DNA from: Kineococcus rubinsiae
GTDB taxonomy: Bacteria > Actinomycetota > Actinomycetes > Actinomycetales > Kineococcaceae
Length of the DNA: 64,000 nt
Assembly: GCF_011839805.1 (NCBI RefSeq)
Contig: NZ_VWPY01000002.1
Location: forward strand, 62,001-126,000
Reading direction: 5' to 3'
Part shown: positions 10,936-20,354 of the stretch, one piece after another
Position numbering within the stretch: the first letter of the stretch is position 1
Layout: the number at the start of each line of letters is the position of its first letter
The notes under the pieces: generated by a model
What the model was told of the DNA's origin: nothing
The model's database searches: none
Seen by the model: only the letters and a program-made list of their open reading frames with translations
Made by a program: the position numbers and the translations under genes

Positions 10936-11289
10936 TCGGTAGGGGACTGGGCGGGACTGATCGCGGCGCTGGCCTTCGTGGCTCTCGTGGGCGTCCTCGC
11001 CGTCCCGCTCGTGAAGCTGGGCCGCGTCCTGGACCAGACCCGCGCGACGGTCAAGCAGATCTCCGACAGCACCGGGCCGCTGCTGGCGTCGGTCACGGAG
11101 GCCGTCTCGACGACCAGCGCGCAGCTCGCGAAGGTGGACACCGTGACCACCAGCGCCGCGCAGATCAGCACCAACGTCTCGGCCCTCACGGGGCTGTTCG
11201 CCGCCACGCTGGGCACGCCCGTCGTGAAGGTGGCCGCCTTCAGCTACGGGGTGCGCTCGGCGCTGCGGCGCGGCCGGGCCCGGTCGTGA
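10933..11289 (+). CDS. DUF948-family membrane protein
   Basis: A 118-residue protein with one N-terminal membrane helix (about residues 6-27) followed by a helical segment rich in Thr, Ser and Val (TRATVKQISDSTGPLLASVTE) typical of the DUF948 family, and a basic C terminus. The family is found next to alaS in most actinobacteria, and that position is kept here; its role is unknown. The stop overlaps the start of the following small gene (GTGA). Confidence 0.85.
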   Translation: MSVGDWAGLIAALAFVALVGVLAVPLVKLGRVLDQTRATVKQISDSTGPLLASVTEAVSTTSAQLAKVDTVTTSAAQISTNVSALTGLFAATLGTPVVKVAAFSYGVRSALRRGRARS

Positions 11290-11519
11290 CGACGCGGCAG
11301 CTGGCCGGGGGAGCGCTCGCGGTGCTGGCCGCCGCGACCGTCCTGGTCCGCCACCGCACCGGCTCGCTGCGCGCCTTCGCGGGCGCCGTCGCGGAGGGCA
11401 CCGCGCAGCGCGAGGCCGAGCTGCGGCTGGCCCTGGGCGTCGACGCGGGCGGCGTGCCGGCCGCGTCAGCGCGCAGACTGGTGCAGGAGCCCGCCGGCGT
11501 GCACCCGGACCTCCCCTAG
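11286..11519 (+). CDS. Small membrane protein between DUF948 and alaS (DUF6167-like)
   Basis: A 77-residue protein starting at GTG 11286, which overlaps the DUF948 stop by four bases. It opens with a hydrophobic segment ([18 protein letters not shown]) and continues with a charged helix ([18 protein letters not shown]). Small proteins of this type occupy the same place before alaS across actinobacteria. Function unknown; identity rests mainly on position and general make-up. Confidence 0.75.
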   Translation: MTTRQLAGGALAVLAAATVLVRHRTGSLRAFAGAVAEGTAQREAELRLALGVDAGGVPAASARRLVQEPAGVHPDLP

Positions 11520-11604
11520 ACCGCACGACCCGCAGGACCACCCGCACGACGACCGCAGGACCACGAGCACCACCCCCGAACCACGAGCAGGAGGCATCAC
11601 CACG

Positions 11605-14286
11605 ATGCAGACGGCAGAGATCCGTCGCCGCTGGCTGGAGTTCTTCGAGAGCAGGGGCCACACCGTCGTGCCCAGCGCCTCGCTGGTCTCCACCGACCCC
11701 AGCCTCATGTTCACCGTGGCCGGGATGGTGCCCTTCATCCCCTACCTCACCGCTCAGGTGCCCGCGCCGTACAAGCGGGCCACGAGCGTGCAGAAGTGCC
11801 TGCGGACCCTCGACATCGAGGAGGTCGGCAAGACCACGCGGCACGGCACGTTCTTCCAGATGAACGGCAACTTCTCCTTCGGCGACTACTTCAAGCGCGA
11901 GGCCATCGACTTCGCGTGGGCGCTGCTGACGACCCCGCAGGCCGACGGCGGCCTGGGCTTCGACCCGCAGCGCCTCTGGGTCACCGTCTACCTCGACGAC
12001 GACGAGGCCGAGGCCCTGTGGCGCGGGATCGGCGTGCCCGCGGAGCGCATCCAGCGCCGCGGCAAGGCCGACAACTACTGGCAGACCGGCCAGCCCGGCC
12101 CCGGTGGCCCCTGCTCGGAGATCTACTACGACCGCGGGCCCGAGTTCGGCGCCGAGGGCGGCCCGGAGGCCGACGAGGACCGCTACATCGAGATCTGGAA
12201 CCTCGTCTTCATGCAGTACCAGCTCTCGGCGGTCCGCTCGAAGACGGACTTCGACGTCGAGGGCGAGCTGCCCGCGAAGAACATCGACACCGGCATGGGC
12301 CTGGAGCGCGTCGCGTTCCTGCTGCAGGGCGTCGACAACATGTACGAGATCGACGAGGTCCGGCCGGTGCTGGACCGCGCGGCGCAGCTGTCGGGCAAGC
12401 GCTACGGCGCGGTGCACGACGACGACGTCCGCATGCGCGTCGTGGCCGACCACGTCCGCAGCGCCCTCATGCTCATCGGCGACGGCGTGACCCCCGGCAA
12501 CGAGGGCCCCGGCTACGTCCTGCGCCGCCTCATCCGCCGCGCCGTGCGCGCGATGCGCCTGCTGGGCGTGGAGGAGGAGGCGCTGCCGCACCTGCTGCCC
12601 GCGTCCATGGAGGTCATGAGCGCCTCCTACCCGGACCTGCGCCGCGACTTCGAGCGCATCGCCTCGGTCGCCTACGCCGAGGAGGACGCGTTCCGCCGCA
12701 CCCTCGTCTCCGGCACGACGCTGTTCGAGACCGCGGTGCGCCAGACGAAGTCCGCGGGCGGGACGTCGCTGTCGGGCGAGCGCGCCTTCGCGCTGCACGA
12801 CACCTTCGGCTTCCCCATCGACCTGACGCTGGAGATGGCGGCCGAGCAGGGCGTCTCCGTCGACGAGGCGGGCTTCCGCCGCCTCATGGCCGAGCAGCGC
12901 GACCGCGCGAAGGCCGACGCGCGCGCCAAGCGGGCCGGCGGCGCCGACCTCTCCGGCTACCGCGCGCTGCTGGAGAGCCTGTCCGCCCCCGTGCTGTTCA
13001 CGGGCTACGAGCAGCCGTCGTCGGAGGCCCGGGTGTCCGTGCTGCTCGTCGCGGGTGCCTCGACCCCCGCGGTGCGGGCGGGCGAGGACGTCGAGGTGGT
13101 CCTGGACCGCACGCCGTTCTACGCCGAGGGCGGTGGTCAGCTCGCCGACCACGGCCGCATCGTCTCCGCCTCCGGCGCGGTCGTGGAGGTCCACGACGTG
13201 CAGCAGCCCGTCCGCGGGCTCTACGTCCACAAGGGCACCGTCACCAGCGGTGAGCTGACCGCGGGCGACGCCGTGCACGCCGAGGTCGACGCGACCCGCC
13301 GCCGCTCCATCAGCCGCGCCCACACCGCGACGCACCTGGTCCACCAGGTGCTGCGCGAGCACCTGGGCGACACCGCGACGCAGGCCGGGTCGGAGAACGC
13401 GCCGGGACGGCTGCGCTTCGACTACTCCTCCAGCGCCTCCGTGGCCGGGCAGGTCGTGCAGGACATCGAGGCCGTCGTCAACGCGCGCGTCACCGACGAC
13501 CTCGAGGTCCGCGCCGACGTGATGGACCGCGAGTCGGCGCTGAACTCGGGCGCGATGGCCCTGTTCGGGGAGAAGTACGGCGACCGCGTCCGCGTGGTGT
13601 CGATCGGCGGAGACTGGTCCAAGGAGCTGTGCGGCGGGACCCACACCCTCACCACGACCCAGGTCGGCCTCGTCTCCATCGTCTCGGAGAGCTCCATCGG
13701 CTCCGGGGCCCGGCGCATCGAGGCGCTCGTGGGCGACGACGCGTACGCGTTCCTGTCCCGCGAGCACGTGCTGGTCAACCAGCTCACCGACGTCGTCAAG
13801 GCGCGCCCGGAGGAGCTGCCCGACCGCATCGGCGCCCTCATGACCCGCCTGCGCGACGCGGAGAAGGAGATCGCCAAGCTGCGGGCGGGGCAGGTCCTCG
13901 CGGCGGCCCCGCAGGTCGCGGCGGCGGCGAAGGACACCTTCGGCGTCTCGGTCGTCGTGCACGACGCGGGGGCCGCCTCGGCGGACGACCTGCGCACCCT
14001 CGTGCTCGACGTCCGCTCGCGCCTCGGCAACGACCGGCCCTCGGTCGTCGCGGTCGCGGGCGTCGCCAAGGACCGGCCCGTCGTGGTCGTGGCGACCAAC
14101 GAGGAGGCGCGCCGCTGGGGCGTCAAGGCCGGTGAGCTCGTGCGCGGCGCCGCGAAGACCCTCGGCGGCGGCGGGGGCGGCAAGGACGACGTCGCCCAGG
14201 GCGGCGGTCAGGACGCGGCCAAGGTCGGCGAGGCGCTCGCCGGCATCGAGCACGCGGTCGGGCAGCGCGTCACCGGCAGTGCCTGA
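11605..14286 (+). CDS. alaS: Alanine--tRNA ligase
   Basis: An 893-residue class II synthetase that charges tRNA(Ala) and edits mischarged Ser and Gly. The catalytic domain ([24 protein letters not shown] opening; [32 protein letters not shown]), the tRNA-recognition domain, the editing domain with HTATHLVHQ and the zinc motif CGGTH (about residues 675-679), and the C-Ala domain are all present at the expected length. GGAGG precedes the ATG at 11605. The 85-base spacer before it contains short GACCAC-type repeats of no clear meaning. It is followed three bases later by ruvX. Confidence 0.98.
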   Translation: MQTAEIRRRWLEFFESRGHTVVPSASLVSTDPSLMFTVAGMVPFIPYLTAQVPAPYKRATSVQKCLRTLDIEEVGKTTRHGTFFQMNGNFSFGDYFKREAIDFAWALLTTPQADGGLGFDPQRLWVTVYLDDDEAEALWRGIGVPAERIQRRGKADNYWQTGQPGPGGPCSEIYYDRGPEFGAEGGPEADEDRYIEIWNLVFMQYQLSAVRSKTDFDVEGELPAKNIDTGMGLERVAFLLQGVDNMYEIDEVRPVLDRAAQLSGKRYGAVHDDDVRMRVVADHVRSALMLIGDGVTPGNEGPGYVLRRLIRRAVRAMRLLGVEEEALPHLLPASMEVMSASYPDLRRDFERIASVAYAEEDAFRRTLVSGTTLFETAVRQTKSAGGTSLSGERAFALHDTFGFPIDLTLEMAAEQGVSVDEAGFRRLMAEQRDRAKADARAKRAGGADLSGYRALLESLSAPVLFTGYEQPSSEARVSVLLVAGASTPAVRAGEDVEVVLDRTPFYAEGGGQLADHGRIVSASGAVVEVHDVQQPVRGLYVHKGTVTSGELTAGDAVHAEVDATRRRSISRAHTATHLVHQVLREHLGDTATQAGSENAPGRLRFDYSSSASVAGQVVQDIEAVVNARVTDDLEVRADVMDRESALNSGAMALFGEKYGDRVRVVSIGGDWSKELCGGTHTLTTTQVGLVSIVSESSIGSGARRIEALVGDDAYAFLSREHVLVNQLTDVVKARPEELPDRIGALMTRLRDAEKEIAKLRAGQVLAAAPQVAAAAKDTFGVSVVVHDAGAASADDLRTLVLDVRSRLGNDRPSVVAVAGVAKDRPVVVVATNEEARRWGVKAGELVRGAAKTLGGGGGGKDDVAQGGGQDAAKVGEALAGIEHAVGQRVTGSA

Positions 14287-14289
14287 GCG

Positions 14290-14880
14290 GTGACGGACTC
14301 AGTGCGGCAGGGCGTGCGACTCGCCGTCGACGTGGGCAGCGTCCGCGTCGGCCTGGCGACGTGCGACCCTGCTGCGATGATCGCGACCCCGTTGCGCACC
14401 CTGGTGCGCGACGCCGTGCACGACGAGGACGTCGCCGAGGTCGCCCGGGAGGCGGCCGACCGCGGCGTCCTCGAGGTCGTCGTCGGGCTGCCGCTGTCGA
14501 TGGACGGGTCCGAAGGCGCTGCGGCGCAGCGGGCCCTGGACTACGCGGGCCGCGTCGCGAAGGCCGTCGCGCCGCTGCCGGTCCGCATGGTCGACGAGCG
14601 GCTGAGCACGGTCGACGCCCACCGCGTGCTGCACGCGTCGGGGCGCAGCGAGCGCTCCTTCCGCTCGGTGGTCGACCAGGTCGCCGCCGTGGTGCTCCTG
14701 CAGGCCGCGCTCGACGTCGAGCGCACGTCCGGGCGTGCACCCGGACGGGTGATCTCCACCGGAGTCCGCAAGCCGCGCAAGCCGCGGGGCCAGGCTGGCG
14801 CGGACACCGCGTCGGTGGCCCCTCCCGCACGTCCCGACGCCACCGCACGTCCTGAAGCCAGGGAAGGCTGGGGCTCATGA
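14290..14880 (+). CDS. ruvX: Holliday-junction resolvase-like protein RuvX (YqgF)
   Basis: A 196-residue RNase H-fold protein linked to 16S rRNA 5'-end processing and possibly Holliday-junction resolution. Acidic active-site positions are visible: D14 in LAVDVGSVRVG, the glutamate in VVGLPLSMDGSEG/DERLST near residue 102, and D in VVDQVAAVVLLQ near 129. The 30-residue tail after the domain is Arg/Pro-rich and unlike the compact family core. The gene lies in the conserved alaS-ruvX-mltG run, and its TGA overlaps the mltG start (ATGA). Confidence 0.9.
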   Translation: MTDSVRQGVRLAVDVGSVRVGLATCDPAAMIATPLRTLVRDAVHDEDVAEVAREAADRGVLEVVVGLPLSMDGSEGAAAQRALDYAGRVAKAVAPLPVRMVDERLSTVDAHRVLHASGRSERSFRSVVDQVAAVVLLQAALDVERTSGRAPGRVISTGVRKPRKPRGQAGADTASVAPPARPDATARPEAREGWGS

Positions 14881-15986
14881 TGGATCTCACGGACCTGCCG
14901 GGGTCCTCGCGCCCCGACGGAGCGGGCAAGCGGCAGCGCCGGCGCGTGCGCCGGCGCCGCACCGCGGTCGCCGTCCTCGTGGCGCTCCTGCTGCTCGCCG
15001 GCGCGACGTGGGCCGCCTGGGGCACCCTCGGCCCGCTCGTCGCCAGCGTGACCGAGAGCGACGACTTCGAGGGCGCGGGATCCGGCCAGGTCGACGTCAA
15101 GGTCGCCTCCGGCGACACGGGCCGCGCGATCGGCGCGACCCTCGCCGAGGCCGGCGTCGTGAAGTCGCAGAGCGCCTTCGTGAAGGCGGCGACGGCCCAG
15201 CCGGACACCGCGGGCATCCAGCCGGGCACCTACCGGCTGAAGAAGGAGATGTCCGGTGCCGCGGCGGTCTCGCTGCTGCTCGACCCGGCGTCGCGGATCA
15301 CCACGAAGCTCACGGTCCCCGAGGGGCTGCGCGCCACGCAGGTGCTCGACCGCATCGCCGAGCAGACCCCCATCACGCGCGCCGAGCTGGACGCGGCGCT
15401 GCAGGACCCGGCGGCGCTGGGCCTGCCGCCCGCCGCGAACGGCAACGTCGAGGGCTACCTCTTCCCGGCCACGTGGGACGTCAACCCCGACGAGACGGCG
15501 GTGCAGCTGCTGTCCGGGATGGTGGCGCGGACCAACCAGGCGCTCACCGACCTGGGCGTCGCCCCCGAGGCCGTGCACGACGTCGTCGTGAAGGCGAGCA
15601 TCGCCCAGAAGGAGGCGCGGACCCCCGAGGACATGGCCAAGGTGGTCACCGTCCTGGACAACCGCCTCGCGGCCGACCGCCCCCTGCAGCTGGACTCCAC
15701 CGTGAGCTACGCCGTCAACGGCTCCACGGTGACGACGACCGCGGCCGAGCGGGCCACGGACTCGCCGTACAACACCTACCTGCACCCGGGCCTCCCGGCC
15801 GGGCCCATCAGCAACCCCGGCGAGGACGCGCTGCGGGCGGCCATGGAGCCCACGCCCGGCCCGTGGCTCTACTTCGTCACGGTGGACCTGGCGACGGGCG
15901 AGACCCGCTTCGCCACGACGGACGCGGAGCACGCCGCCAACGTCGAGCTGTTCCGGCAGTACCTGAGGGAGCACCCGGAGGGGTGA
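14877..15986 (+). CDS. mltG: Endolytic murein transglycosylase MltG
   Basis: A 369-residue inner-membrane lytic transglycosylase that cuts nascent peptidoglycan strands. A basic N terminus (KRQRRRVRRRRT) leads into one membrane helix (about residues 30-50), then a LysM-like subdomain and the YceG/MltG catalytic domain (GNVEGYLFPATWDVNP; VVKASIAQKEART; LQLDSTVSYAV; YNTYLHPGLPAGPISNPG). The motif ASIAQKEA has Gln where many homologues have the first Glu of EKE but keeps the second Glu, as other actinobacterial members do. It starts at ATGATG, overlapping ruvX; aroE follows after 31 bases. Confidence 0.93.
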   Translation: MMDLTDLPGSSRPDGAGKRQRRRVRRRRTAVAVLVALLLLAGATWAAWGTLGPLVASVTESDDFEGAGSGQVDVKVASGDTGRAIGATLAEAGVVKSQSAFVKAATAQPDTAGIQPGTYRLKKEMSGAAAVSLLLDPASRITTKLTVPEGLRATQVLDRIAEQTPITRAELDAALQDPAALGLPPAANGNVEGYLFPATWDVNPDETAVQLLSGMVARTNQALTDLGVAPEAVHDVVVKASIAQKEARTPEDMAKVVTVLDNRLAADRPLQLDSTVSYAVNGSTVTTTAAERATDSPYNTYLHPGLPAGPISNPGEDALRAAMEPTPGPWLYFVTVDLATGETRFATTDAEHAANVELFRQYLREHPEG

Positions 15987-16017
15987 GCGGGCGGAGCACG
16001 GGCGCGGGGGGCCGGCG

Positions 16018-16878
16018 GTGAGGGCGGCGGTCTGCGGGTCGCCGATCCAGCACTCCCTCTCGCCCGCCCTGCACCGCGCGGCGTACGCGGCGCTGGAGCT
16101 GGACGGCTGGGAGTACGACCTGCTCGAGGTGGACGAGGAGCGGCTGCCGCACGTGGTGTCCGCCCTCGACGCCACGTGGGCGGGGCTGTCGCTGACGATG
16201 CCGCTGAAGCAGGCGGTCATCCCGCTGGTCGACGAGGTCAGCGACTTCGCCCGCGCCGTCGGCTCCGTGAACACGGTCGTCGTGCAGCCGCGCCTGGACC
16301 GCCGCGGCGTCCCGGGCCGGCGCGGGGTGCGCCTGCGGGCCGAGAACACCGACGTCATCGGCCTGGTCACCGCCCTGGCCGAGCAGGGGGCGCAGCGGAT
16401 CTCCCGCGGCGTCGTCCTCGGCGGGGGAGCCACGGCGCGCTCGGCGGTCGTCGCGCTGCTGCAGGCCGGCTGCACGCGGCCCGTCGTGGTCGTGCGCAAC
16501 GCGACGCGGGCGGGGGAGCTGCGCGCCGTCGCGGCCCGCCTCGGCGGCGAGCTGGACGTGCGGGACTGGTCGGAGCTGCCCGTGGCCCTGACCGCCGACG
16601 TCGTCCTGTCCACCGTGCCGATCGGGGCCTCCGCCGCCATGACGGAGGCGCTGCTGGGCGGCTTCCGCCCCGTCTGGTGGCCGCTGCTGCTCGACGTCGT
16701 CTACGCGCCGTGGCCGACGCCGCTGGCCGCCGCGTGGGGCGGGGTCGTCGTCGGCGGCTTCGAGATGCTGCTGCACCAGGCCGCCGCCCAGGTGCAGCTC
16801 ATGACGGGACGCACCGCGCCCGTCGAGGCGATGCGCGCCGCCGGGCTCGCCGCGCTGCGCGCCCGCGCCCAGGCCTGA
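16018..16878 (+). CDS. aroE: Shikimate dehydrogenase
   Basis: A 286-residue NADP-dependent oxidoreductase that reduces 3-dehydroshikimate to shikimate. It shows the substrate-binding SxS motif (GSPIQHSLSPALHR), the catalytic lysine in LSLTMPLKQ (K64), GSVNT, the glycine-rich nucleotide loop LGGGATARS near residue 135 and a C-terminal GFEMLLHQAAAQ. GTG at 16018 is used. Its shikimate-pathway partners aroK and aroB are 13 kb downstream, on the other side of the pilus locus, and aroC is not in the window. Confidence 0.95.
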   Translation: MRAAVCGSPIQHSLSPALHRAAYAALELDGWEYDLLEVDEERLPHVVSALDATWAGLSLTMPLKQAVIPLVDEVSDFARAVGSVNTVVVQPRLDRRGVPGRRGVRLRAENTDVIGLVTALAEQGAQRISRGVVLGGGATARSAVVALLQAGCTRPVVVVRNATRAGELRAVAARLGGELDVRDWSELPVALTADVVLSTVPIGASAAMTEALLGGFRPVWWPLLLDVVYAPWPTPLAAAWGGVVVGGFEMLLHQAAAQVQLMTGRTAPVEAMRAAGLAALRARAQA

Positions 16879-16891
16879 GCGGCGCCCACCC

Positions 16892-16918
16892 CTCAAGCGG
16901 ACCGGCGCGACGGTCGAT
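16892..16918 (+). promoter_or_regulatory. FliA/WhiG-like promoter of pilT-pilC
   Basis: CTCAAG (16892-16897), a 15-base spacer, then GTCGAT (16913-16918), 70 bases before pilT. The same arrangement with the same spacer precedes the pilin gene (19622) and pilM (24755). The pattern resembles promoters of FliA/WhiG-type sigma factors (a CTCA-like -35 and GCCGA-like -10). Confidence 0.6.
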
Positions 16919-16987
16919 GCACCACCTCAGAGCGCCCGCGACGAGCGGCGCCGTGCGCCGTCCTGCGGCGCCGTGGAGGGGAGCGAC

Positions 16988-18235
16988 ATGGTCGACGCGG
17001 GTCCGGGCGGCAGCCCGCTGGCAGCACCCCCGACGGCGCGCGCCGCCGAGCCGGGCGTGCCCGCGCGGCCGGTGCGCCGCGACGTGGCGTCCCTGCTCGC
17101 CCCCGACCCGCTGGAGCACCGCCGCGCCGCCGCACCCGGCGCGCCCGCGGCGGCGCCTCTGGACAGCGCCCCGCCGCTGAAGGTCAACGACGTCCTCATC
17201 GCGGCCCTGAAGCTCGGGGCCTCCGACGTGCACATCACGACGGGCGCCCTGCCGACCGTGCGGCTGTCGGGCGAGCTGGAGCCGATGGAGGGCTTCGGCA
17301 AGCTCGCCGCGGCGGACCTGCAGCGCATGGTCTACGCGATCCTGACCCAGAAGCAGCGGGAGACGTTCGAGGCGAACCTCGAGCTCGACTTCGCCTACCA
17401 GGTGCCCGGGCACTCGCGCTTCCGCGTGAACGTCTACCGCCAGCGCGAGTCCGTGGGTGCGGCGTTCCGGCGCATCCCCTACGAGATCAAGCCGCTGGAG
17501 GACCTCGGTGTCCCGCCCGTCGTCGGCAGCTTCGCGGGGTTGCAGCGCGGGTTCGTCCTCGTCACGGGTCCGACGGGTTCCGGGAAGTCGACGACGCTCG
17601 CGTCGATCGTCGACCTGGCCAACCGCACCCGCAAGGACCACATCATGACGGTCGAGGACCCCATCGAGTTCCTGCACCGCCACAAGTCCTGCCTCGTCAA
17701 CCAGCGCGAGGTGGGGGAGGACACCAAGTCGTTCACGTCCGCCCTCAAGCACGTGCTGCGCCAGGACCCCGACATCATCATGGTCGGCGAGATGCGCGAC
17801 CTGGAGACCATCTCCGTCGCCCTCACCGCGGCCGAGACCGGCCACCTGGTGTTCGGCACCCTGCACACGCAGGACGCCGCCCAGACCATCGACCGCGTCA
17901 TCGACGTGTTCCCCCCGCACCAGCAGCAGCAGATCCGGGCGCAGCTCGCCGGTGCGCTGCAGGGCGTCGTGTGCCAGACGCTGTGCAAGCGCGCCGACGG
18001 CCGCGGCCGCGTCGTGGCCACCGAGGTGCTCGTGGCGACCCCTGCGATCCGCAACCTCATCCGCGAGGGCAAGACCCACCAGATCGGCTCCGCCATGCAG
18101 GCCGGCGGCCAGTTCGGCATGCACACCCTCGACCAGCACCTCGCGGAACTGGTCCGCACCCGCCAGATCACGTTCGAGCACGGCCTGGAGAAGTGCCACG
18201 CCGCCGACGAGTTCCGCCGCCTCACCGGCCGCTGA
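16988..18235 (+). CDS. pilT: Type IV pilus retraction ATPase PilT
   Basis: A 415-residue hexameric ATPase that powers pilus retraction. After about 55 disordered Pro/Ala-rich residues come the PAS-like N domain and RecA core: Walker A GPTGSGKST (about 194-202), the Asp box (TVEDPIEF), Walker B (DPDIIMVGEMRD), the His box (GHLVFGTLHT) and the PilT-specific AIRNLIREGK. The zinc tetracysteine and N1E domain of PilB are absent, so this is not the extension motor. Start at ATG 16988 behind GGAGGGGAG. It pairs with pilC 16 bases downstream and is read from a FliA-like promoter. Confidence 0.95.
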   Translation: MVDAGPGGSPLAAPPTARAAEPGVPARPVRRDVASLLAPDPLEHRRAAAPGAPAAAPLDSAPPLKVNDVLIAALKLGASDVHITTGALPTVRLSGELEPMEGFGKLAAADLQRMVYAILTQKQRETFEANLELDFAYQVPGHSRFRVNVYRQRESVGAAFRRIPYEIKPLEDLGVPPVVGSFAGLQRGFVLVTGPTGSGKSTTLASIVDLANRTRKDHIMTVEDPIEFLHRHKSCLVNQREVGEDTKSFTSALKHVLRQDPDIIMVGEMRDLETISVALTAAETGHLVFGTLHTQDAAQTIDRVIDVFPPHQQQQIRAQLAGALQGVVCQTLCKRADGRGRVVATEVLVATPAIRNLIREGKTHQIGSAMQAGGQFGMHTLDQHLAELVRTRQITFEHGLEKCHAADEFRRLTGR

Positions 18236-18251
18236 GAGGAACCGAGCAGCC

Positions 18252-19520
18252 ATGGCCACCGCCACCAGGACGCCCACCCGGACGCCCCAGAAGAACAGCA
18301 AGCTGAAGACGTTCGACTACGCCGTGCGCGACCGCACGGGCAAGCTCGTCAAGGGCACCCTGGAGGCCAACGACGCCACGGCGGTCGTGACCCGGCTGAA
18401 GAGCCAGGGCATGGCGCCCGTCTCCGTCGAGGAGTCCAAGGCCGGCAAGGGCCTGCAGATCGAGATCACCCTGCCCGGCGCCGGGCGCGTCACGCTCAAG
18501 GACCTGGCGCTCATGTCGCGGCAGTTCGCGACCATGGTGTCCTCGGGGCTGTCGCTGCTGAAGGCGCTGACCATCCTCTCGGAGCAGACCGAGAGCAAGA
18601 AGCTGGCGGAGACGCTGCAGGTCGTCCGCGGCGAGGTCGAGACCGGCACCGCCCTGTCGACCGCTCTGGCGAAGCACCCCAACACCTTCCCGCCCCTCAT
18701 GATCAACATGGTGCGCGCCGGTGAGGTGGGCGGGTTCCTCGACCAGGTCCTCGTGCAGCTCGCCGAGAACTTCGAGGCCGAGGTCAAGCTCAAGGCGAAG
18801 ATCAAGTCGGCCATGACCTACCCCGTCGTGGTGTTCGTCATCGCCATCGTGGCGGTCGTCGGCATGCTGCTGTTCATCGTCCCGATCTTCGCGAAGATGT
18901 TCTCGGACATGGGCGGGACCCTCCCGCTGCCCACCCAGATCCTCGTCTCGCTGTCGTCGGGGCTGCGCGTCACGGCCCCCGCGCTGGTGGTGCTCGCCGT
19001 CGTCCTGCCCGTCGTGTGGCGCCGCATCAAGAACCGGCCGGCGGTGCGGAACGTCGTCGACCCGGCGCTGCTGAGGCTGCCCGTCTTCGGCCTGCTGGTG
19101 CAGAAGATCGCCCTCAGCCGGTTCAGCCGCAACCTCGGGACGATGCTGCGCTCGGGCGTCCCGATCCTGCAGAGCCTCGAGATCGTCGGTGGCGCCAGCG
19201 GCAACGTCGTGCTGGAGCGCGCCGCGAACGACGTCATGGAGAGCGTCCGCCAGGGCCGGTCGCTGGCCGGCCCCCTCACGGAGCACAAGGTGTTCCCCCC
19301 CATGGTCGTGCAGATGATGTCCGTGGGTGAGGACACCGGCGCCCTGGACCAGATGCTGCACAAGATCTCCGACTTCTACGACCAGGAGGTCGACGCGACG
19401 ACGGAGGCCCTCACGAGCCTCATCGAGCCGCTGATGATCGCCTTCCTGGGCGGGATCATCGGCGCGATGATCGTCGCCATGTACATGCCGATCTTCGGGG
19501 TGTTCGAGCTCATTCAGTGA
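18252..19520 (+). CDS. pilC: Type IV pilus inner-membrane platform protein PilC
   Basis: A 422-residue polytopic protein on which the pilus motors act. It contains two copies of the T2SSF domain (first SRQFATMVSSGLSLLKALTIL, second FSRNLGTMLRSGVPILQSLEI) each with the conserved GE.(T/V)G turn (RAGEVGGFLDQ, SVGEDTGALDQ), and three membrane helices, the last near the C terminus (GGIIGAMIVAMYMPIFG). The N-terminal segment is the usual YAVRDRTGKLVKGTLEA motif. It directly follows pilT and is closed by a strong hairpin. Confidence 0.95.
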   Translation: MATATRTPTRTPQKNSKLKTFDYAVRDRTGKLVKGTLEANDATAVVTRLKSQGMAPVSVEESKAGKGLQIEITLPGAGRVTLKDLALMSRQFATMVSSGLSLLKALTILSEQTESKKLAETLQVVRGEVETGTALSTALAKHPNTFPPLMINMVRAGEVGGFLDQVLVQLAENFEAEVKLKAKIKSAMTYPVVVFVIAIVAVVGMLLFIVPIFAKMFSDMGGTLPLPTQILVSLSSGLRVTAPALVVLAVVLPVVWRRIKNRPAVRNVVDPALLRLPVFGLLVQKIALSRFSRNLGTMLRSGVPILQSLEIVGGASGNVVLERAANDVMESVRQGRSLAGPLTEHKVFPPMVVQMMSVGEDTGALDQMLHKISDFYDQEVDATTEALTSLIEPLMIAFLGGIIGAMIVAMYMPIFGVFELIQ

Positions 19521-19531
19521 CCTGCGCCCGA

Positions 19532-19569
19532 CCACGGCCCGTGAGCAGCTCGCTGCTCACGGGCCGTGG
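19532..19569 (+). terminator. Rho-independent-type hairpin after pilC
   Basis: A perfect 17-bp stem (19532-19548 with 19553-19569) and a four-base loop, 12 bases after the pilC stop. There is no U run, as is usual in very GC-rich genomes. It separates pilT-pilC from the pilin unit. Confidence 0.85.
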
Positions 19570-19621
19570 TGCGTTGCGGCAACCGTGACGGGTCCCTCCG
19601 GGTGACGCCACGAACATCGTG

Positions 19622-19648
19622 CTCAAGTCACGGGCGCACCCGGCCGAT
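19622..19648 (+). promoter_or_regulatory. FliA/WhiG-like promoter of the pilin gene
   Basis: CTCAAG (19622-19627), 15-base spacer, GCCGAT (19643-19648), about 87 bases before the pilin ATG. It is the best match of the three copies to a GCCGAT -10. Confidence 0.65.
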
Positions 19649-19734
19649 GACCACGGTGTCAACGAGCCGCGATCCCGGACACCCGGGACGCGAGGTGCGA
19701 GCGGCTCAGTCATCTCACCGAAGGGGAGCGCCTG

Positions 19735-20187
19735 ATGCTCGCTCGCATCCGCAAGTCCATGGACGAGAAGGACCAGGGCTTCACCCTGATCGAGCTCCTC
19801 GTCGTCATGATCATCATCGGAATCCTGTCCGCGATCGCCATCCCGGTCTTCCTGTCGCAGCGCACGAAGGCGCGCGAGACGTCCGCCAAGGCTGACGTCT
19901 CGGTCATCGGCAAGGAGGTCGCTGCCTACTACGTCGACGGCACCGCGGCGCTCACCGCCAGCGGCAACTCGACGACGGGTTGGACCCTCGCGACGAACCC
20001 GGTCACCACTGACGTCTCCACCGGCAAGCTGAGCAACGGCAACAAGATCACCGTGGCTACGATCGCGAGCGGCGCCAGCTACTGCGTCATCGTGCAGAGC
20101 GGGTTCTCCGCCACTGGTACTGGCACCTCGACCGACAAGCCGTGGCGTTTCAACCAGGACGGGCTGTCGCAGAACGCCGCCTGCTGA
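19735..20187 (+). CDS. pilA: Major type IV pilin (PilA-like)
   Basis: A 150-residue prepilin. A 15-residue charged leader (MLARIRKSMDEKDQG) ends at the PilD cleavage point G15/F16; the mature protein begins FTLIELLVVMIIIGIL with the conserved Glu at position 5, then a long amphipathic helix. The globular part is rich in Thr, Ser, Ala and Gly and contains two cysteines, one within SYC and one as the very last residue, which could form the C-terminal disulfide loop of pilins. GGGGAG precedes the ATG. It is followed by a partial terminator and minor pilins, consistent with higher expression of the major subunit. Confidence 0.92.
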   Translation: MLARIRKSMDEKDQGFTLIELLVVMIIIGILSAIAIPVFLSQRTKARETSAKADVSVIGKEVAAYYVDGTAALTASGNSTTGWTLATNPVTTDVSTGKLSNGNKITVATIASGASYCVIVQSGFSATGTGTSTDKPWRFNQDGLSQNAAC

Positions 20188-20200
20188 CCCCTGCTTCAGG

Positions 20201-20233
20201 TGGCTGGGCCGGGAACACGTCCCGGTCCAGCCA
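20201..20233 (+). terminator. Probable leaky terminator after the major pilin
   Basis: A 14-bp stem with one G-U pair (20201-20214 with 20220-20233) and a five-base loop, 13 bases after the pilin stop. No new promoter was recognised before the minor-pilin genes, so this hairpin may only attenuate transcription into them. Confidence 0.6.
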
Positions 20234-20354
20234 CTGACATGTCGGCGGAGGAGCGAGGGTGCGTCCCTCGTCACGAGATCGTGTCAACGCTGATCAGATG
20301 ACCGACGGACGAAGGTCGTCGGGTCGGGCGCCCACCACACACCCGGAGGACGAC

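Noticed and set aside
10795-14253. Very long open frame on the minus strand opposite alaS (1152 codons)
   Set aside because: It is a GC-rich shadow of alaS: low-complexity Arg/Gly/Ala/Val content, no family motifs, and alaS on the other strand is unmistakable.
16988-18235. The pilus ATPase as PilB (extension motor)
   Set aside because: It lacks the PilB N-terminal domain and zinc tetracysteine and has the PilT motif AIRNLIRE.
20259-20354. Upstream GTG start for the large minor pilin
   Set aside because: It also has GGAGG before it, but would give a 42-residue prepilin leader; GTG 20355 gives a normal ten-residue leader and equally good ribosome-binding site.
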